64,000 bases of DNA from the NCBI GenBank assembly GCA_031553755.1, contig JAVBKZ010000021.1:1-64000 (forward strand), written 5' to 3'. Below are positions 60,975 through 64,000 of this stretch, one piece after another (position 1 is the stretch's first letter; every line of letters starts with the position of its first letter). Made by a program: the position numbers and the translations under genes. This DNA comes from JAIRVZ01 sp031553755 (GTDB lineage Bacteria > Bacteroidota > Bacteroidia > Bacteroidales > Azobacteroidaceae). The notes beneath the pieces were generated by a model. The model was given only the letters and a program-made list of their open reading frames with translations. It ran no database searches and was not told where the DNA came from.

Positions 60975-62012
60975 ATGTCAGAAAAAAAAGAAAACGCGGA
61001 AATCAATTTTAATAAACAGATTCCCAACGCGGAAAAACTGAAAGCCTTGCGCAATGCGATGGATAAAATTGAAAAAAATTTCGGAAAAGGTTCTATCATG
61101 AAAATGGGAGATAGTGTTGTAGAAGAAATCGCGGTTATCCCCACCGGTTCGATTGGCTTGAATTCGGCTTTAGGAGTAGGAGGTTATCCTCGAGGAAGAG
61201 TCATTGAAATCTATGGTCCGGAATCTTCAGGAAAAACAACTTTAGCGATTCATGCGATTGCTGAAGCCCAAAAAGCCGGAGGTATTGCCGCTTTTATAGA
61301 TGCTGAACATGCTTTCGACCGTTTCTATGCCGAAAAATTAGGTGTAGATATTGAAAATCTTTGGATTTCCCAACCTGATTCAGGAGAACAAGCTTTGGAA
61401 ATTGCGGAACAATTGATTCGTTCTTCGGCTGTTGATATTGTAGTAATCGATTCAGTCGCCGCATTAACTCCCAAAGCCGAATTAGAAGGAGAAATGGGCG
61501 AATCTAAAATGGGATTACAAGCCCGTTTGATGTCGCAAGCGCTGAGAAAATTGACAGCGGCAATCAGCAAAACAAATACGACTTGTGTTTTCATTAATCA
61601 ATTACGTGATAAGATCGGAGTGTCATTTGGAAATCCCGAAACAACTACCGGAGGTAACGCGCTCAAATTCTACGCGTCTGTCCGTTTGGATATCAGAAAA
61701 GCTACGGCGATCAAAGACGGAGAAGATGTGAAAGGAAATGTAACCCGTGTGAAAGTAATTAAAAACAAGGTTGCTCCTCCTTTCAAAAAAGCGGAATTCG
61801 ATATTATGTTCGGAGAAGGAATTTCTAAAGTAGGAGAAATCATTGATTTGGGAGTGGAACACAATATCATCAAAAAAAGCGGTTCTTGGTATAGTTATGA
61901 AGATACTAAATTAGGACAAGGACGCGAAGCTGCCAAAGATTGTCTGAGAGATAATCCCGAATTGGCCGAAAAATTAGAGCGACTTTTAGCGGAAGCGTTG
62001 GCGAAAAAATAA
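60975..62012 (+). CDS. recA: Recombinase A
   Basis: Forms the filament for homologous recombination and for SOS co-proteolysis. The 345-residue protein has the Walker A motif GPESSGKTT at 81-89, the VVIDSVAALTP Walker B segment, the MSQALRKLT loop and the INQLRDKIGV part of the filament core. Length and order are standard. No LexA-type box could be recognised upstream; it follows bcp by six bases. Confidence 0.98.
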   Translation: MSEKKENAEINFNKQIPNAEKLKALRNAMDKIEKNFGKGSIMKMGDSVVEEIAVIPTGSIGLNSALGVGGYPRGRVIEIYGPESSGKTTLAIHAIAEAQKAGGIAAFIDAEHAFDRFYAEKLGVDIENLWISQPDSGEQALEIAEQLIRSSAVDIVVIDSVAALTPKAELEGEMGESKMGLQARLMSQALRKLTAAISKTNTTCVFINQLRDKIGVSFGNPETTTGGNALKFYASVRLDIRKATAIKDGEDVKGNVTRVKVIKNKVAPPFKKAEFDIMFGEGISKVGEIIDLGVEHNIIKKSGSWYSYEDTKLGQGREAAKDCLRDNPELAEKLERLLAEALAKK

Positions 62013-62048
62013 TCAATAAATTTATTGAAATAGAACACAATTAAGAAA

Positions 62049-62176
62049 CAGTCTAAAAAGTCATATTTGAATGTTTGTCATTGCGGACTTGATCCGCAAT
62101 CTCTTGAAAATCAACAATGATTCATTTGAAGATCCCGCGTCAAGCGCGGGATGACAGGCTTTTTAGACAGCCTCAT
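62049..62176. repeat. Complete MITE-like double-palindrome repeat, copy 3
   Basis: Terminal arms 62049-62060 (CAGTCTAAAAAG) and 62159-62170 (CTTTTTAGACAG) pair at 11 of 12 positions. They enclose ATTGCGGA / TCCGCAAT and ATCCCGCG / CGCGGGAT palindromes. The whole unit is about 128 bases. It lies between the convergent recA and mltG genes and may act as a two-way terminator. No transposase gene is associated. Confidence 0.85.
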
Positions 62177-62207
62177 TGGAACTGTATAATACGTTTTTTT
62201 GATTTAT

Positions 62208-63239
62208 TCATCTGATACCATTCCTATTCAAAGCATTCCTGTATTTTTCTGCGTTTCGACAATGTTCCGACCAAGTTGACGCAAAATTATGTTTTCCTGA
62301 GAAATCTTCTTTTGCGCACATATAAAGATAGTTATGGTGCGCGTAATTCAAAACGCCATCTATGCCTTTAATAGATGGAATCCGTATTGGTCCCGGAGGC
62401 AATCCCTGATATTTATATGTATTGTATGGCGAATCTTCAGAAAGATGAACATTCAATACCCTTTTGATGGAAAAATCACCCACCGCAAATTTTACGGTAG
62501 GATCGGCTTGAAGCAACATTCCCTGTTCCAATCTGTTGATATATAGTCCGGCAACAACCGGATATTCGCTTCCGGATGCCGTTTCTTCCTCCACGATAGA
62601 CGCTAAAATAGAAACTTGTATTGGTGATAAAGGGATTGATTGAGCTTTTTGCAATCGTTCCGGAGTCCAAAAACGATCATATTCTTTTTTCATTTTATCC
62701 ATGAAACTTTTAATCGGAACATTCCAATACATTTCATAAGTATTTGGAATAAATAAGCAAAGAATCGTATTGGTGTCAAAATTCAATTGGCTACAAGAAA
62801 TCGAGTCGTTCAGTTGTTGTAATAATTCCCCTTCACCAAACATCAATTGATTTCCGATGCGTTTTGCAAAATCTTCCTTTAACCGGATATTATTGAATGT
62901 TATCCTGCAAGGAGTTTGCCGTCCGTTTACTAAAACCTGTAATAAATCCTTACAATTCATTCCCGGATTGACTGCATAACGTCCGGTTTTCATTTTTTGA
63001 GGATATTTTAACGTAGAAGCCAATTGTTTGAAAGTGCCTATATCTTTCATTTTGGCCGTTGTTTCTAATTGAAACAATAAGTCATTAAAATCTTTACGTT
63101 CATCGATATATACATAAACAGTATTGTCTATATTAAAAAAAGAAGAAAATAATTTATTATAGATAATTCCTCCTGCTATAAAGATGATTATCAATAAGGA
63201 AATAATGATTCCAAGAGTTTTTTTACCCGATTTATTCAT
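62208..63239 (-). CDS. mltG: MltG-type endolytic murein transglycosylase
   Basis: The 343-residue protein has one N-terminal membrane segment (about 9-28), a LysM-like/YceG N-domain and a catalytic domain (about 140-340). The catalytic Glu of the family is E217 (SIVEEETA), with the conserved LYINRLEQGMLLQADPTV and the later YNTYKYQGLPPGPI segments. It cuts nascent glycan strands in the periplasm. Reads away from the tRNA-Ser gene. Confidence 0.93.
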   Translation of the reverse strand: MNKSGKKTLGIIISLLIIIFIAGGIIYNKLFSSFFNIDNTVYVYIDERKDFNDLLFQLETTAKMKDIGTFKQLASTLKYPQKMKTGRYAVNPGMNCKDLLQVLVNGRQTPCRITFNNIRLKEDFAKRIGNQLMFGEGELLQQLNDSISCSQLNFDTNTILCLFIPNTYEMYWNVPIKSFMDKMKKEYDRFWTPERLQKAQSIPLSPIQVSILASIVEEETASGSEYPVVAGLYINRLEQGMLLQADPTVKFAVGDFSIKRVLNVHLSEDSPYNTYKYQGLPPGPIRIPSIKGIDGVLNYAHHNYLYMCAKEDFSGKHNFASTWSEHCRNAEKYRNALNRNGIR

Positions 63240-63319
63240 TCTAAAATTTTTGAATCAGTATGATTATAGTGCAAAGTTACAATTCTAAACATTATCTATT
63301 GAAAATAGTAGGCAAAAAC

Positions 63320-63350
63320 TTTGAAAAGTTTAAAGATTCTTTTATCTTTG
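63320..63350 (+). promoter_or_regulatory. Promoter of tRNA-Ser
   Basis: TTTG at 63320-63323 and TATCTTTG at 63343-63350 with a 19-base spacer are a textbook match to the Bacteroidota housekeeping promoter. Transcription would start near 63357, about 26 bases before the mature tRNA. Confidence 0.85.
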
Positions 63351-63382
63351 CACCGCTGTTTACAAAAACAGAGAAAAGTATT

Positions 63383-63469
63383 GGAAGTGTGGGTGAGTGG
63401 CTGAAACCACCAGTTTGCTAAACTGACGTACGGGTAACTGTACCGGGGGTTCGAATCCCCCCGCTTCCG
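63383..63469 (+). tRNA. tRNA-Ser (anticodon GCU)
   Basis: Acceptor arms GGAAGTG and CGCTTCC pair (one G-U), the discriminator is G63469 as in serine tRNAs, and the anticodon loop reads TTGCTAA. The long variable arm with a GTAC/GTAC stem is typical for serine. The T arm GGGGGTTCGAATCCCCC is perfect. CCA is not encoded. Confidence 0.97.
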
Positions 63470-63480
63470 CAAATCAAGAG

Positions 63481-63514
63481 AAATCCTGCAAATTTAAAAT
63501 TTGTGGGATTTTTT
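63481..63514 (+). terminator. Intrinsic terminator after tRNA-Ser
   Basis: AAATCCTGCAAATTT and AAATTTGTGGGATTT pair with two non-Watson-Crick positions and are followed by a run of T residues, 12 bases beyond the tRNA. Confidence 0.75.
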
Positions 63515-63960
63515 GGTTTAAAAAAGGTTTGATGAGCCAAATTCTGTTATTAAAAATTTCCCAATAAGACTTTTCTATTTCCCAAAATTTGATTCCCTTT
63601 TATGAATTTTGAAAAAAACGAATCATTTTACACATCTGGCAATATAATTTACATGTTGATTCTTTTTTCCTACACAATCTAAATTTATGTCGATTTTTAT
63701 ACTCTTTTCTGAATAATATTCGTTATTGGTGCCTGATTACAATATTCATTGGGTCGTTTAATCTGTAATTAACCCATTAATTAACCCTATTGAAGTTATA
63801 ATTGAACAGAAAATTTGTATTGAATTAATAATATTCATAAAGGTTGTAACCTTAATGGTAATTTTTTATTGTCATTTTTACAGAGTTAACATAAGGGTTA
63901 AATCTGATATAATTGTCAATTGATTAAAAAAATAATGAATAATCTAAATAATAAAATATC
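63515..63960. other. Leader region with direct repeats before the last gene
   Basis: This 446-bp AT-rich stretch has no ORF of note. It holds two direct copies of TAATTAACCC (63766-63775 and 63778-63787, spaced 12 bases apart), a candidate operator. An ECF-type promoter candidate lies at 63893-63920. No other structure is supported. Confidence 0.4.
63893..63920 (+). promoter_or_regulatory. Candidate ECF-type promoter before the last gene
   Basis: AAGGGTT, 15 bases, then GTCAAT, the same arrangement and spacing as before fecR (51431-51459, minus strand). It is about 40 bases before the ATG at 63961. Confidence 0.45.
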
Positions 63961-64000
63961 ATGAATGTAAAATTGAAGTTGTGTTTGTTAATTGTGTCGT
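63961..64000 (+). CDS. Start of a probable secreted or outer-membrane protein (cut by window end)
   Basis: An ATG opens MNVKLKLCLLIVS, a positively charged and hydrophobic start typical of a signal peptide. Only 13 codons are visible. The upstream ECF-like promoter would suit a SusC, but the gene itself cannot be identified. Confidence 0.5.
   Translation, partial: MNVKLKLCLLIVS

Overview
The window looks like a chromosomal segment of a low-GC member of the Bacteroidota, probably Bacteroidales. The evidence is SusC/SusD and FecR genes, type IX secretion (T9SS) C-terminal sorting domains, promoters of the TTTG-N19-TAnnTTTG type, a Kdo pathway gene (kdsB), and AT-rich leaders without obvious Shine-Dalgarno sites. 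Genus and species cannot be fixed from the sequence alone.

Layout. 1-9332: a GH127-type lipoprotein glycosidase facing a GH31-type glycosidase, a TonB-dependent receptor with a DUF4249 lipoprotein, and a secreted CotH-kinase-like protein. 9389-18306: housekeeping and regulation, with trpS, a MerR-type regulator, an M23 peptidase, an Rpn-type nuclease, an AlkD-like DNA glycosylase, a membrane AraC regulator, a RelA/SpoT-type (p)ppGpp synthetase and a YycJ-like metallo-hydrolase. 18307-19118: an 812-bp gap holding a candidate small RNA, the probable terminator of the next operon and dispersed repeats. 19119-51402: fifteen genes, all on the minus strand, forming one large polysaccharide utilisation locus (PUL). 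Read in transcription order they are fecR, susC, susD, a SusE-like lipoprotein, a GH76 lipoprotein, GH31, a carbohydrate-binding protein, GH3, a multidomain SGNH esterase, a multidomain GH76, a second carbohydrate-binding protein, GH97, an esterase and two SusE/F-module proteins. 51403-52437: an ECF-type promoter candidate, an IS4 transposase remnant and an unexplained patch. 52438-63239: ilvE, a TlpA-like protein, a Tat aldo/keto reductase, a DUF6599-like protein, kdsB, carboxynorspermidine dehydrogenase, a GlsB-like membrane protein, bcp, recA and mltG. The end holds tRNA-Ser(GCU) and the first codons of a secreted protein.

How the PUL works (inference). SusC/SusD and the SusE-like lipoprotein would bind and import glycans. 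SusC carries an STN signalling domain that would talk to FecR, but no ECF sigma gene lies beside fecR. The proximal genes use lipoprotein or plain signal peptides, whereas the nine distal genes all end in T9SS sorting domains, so their binding modules, esterases and glycosidases would be displayed on the surface or secreted. GH76 points to an alpha-1,6-linked mannan-like backbone, and GH31, GH97, GH3 and two esterases to a decorated, probably acylated glycan. The exact substrate is not resolved.

The most unusual signal is a set of intergenic hairpins built from degenerate short-period repeats. At least ten sequence families are present, and almost every PUL gene junction longer than about 70 bp holds one. 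One of them is inside the GH97 gene and encodes most of its signal peptide. A separate composite palindromic repeat occurs three times, once with near-perfect terminal inverted repeats.
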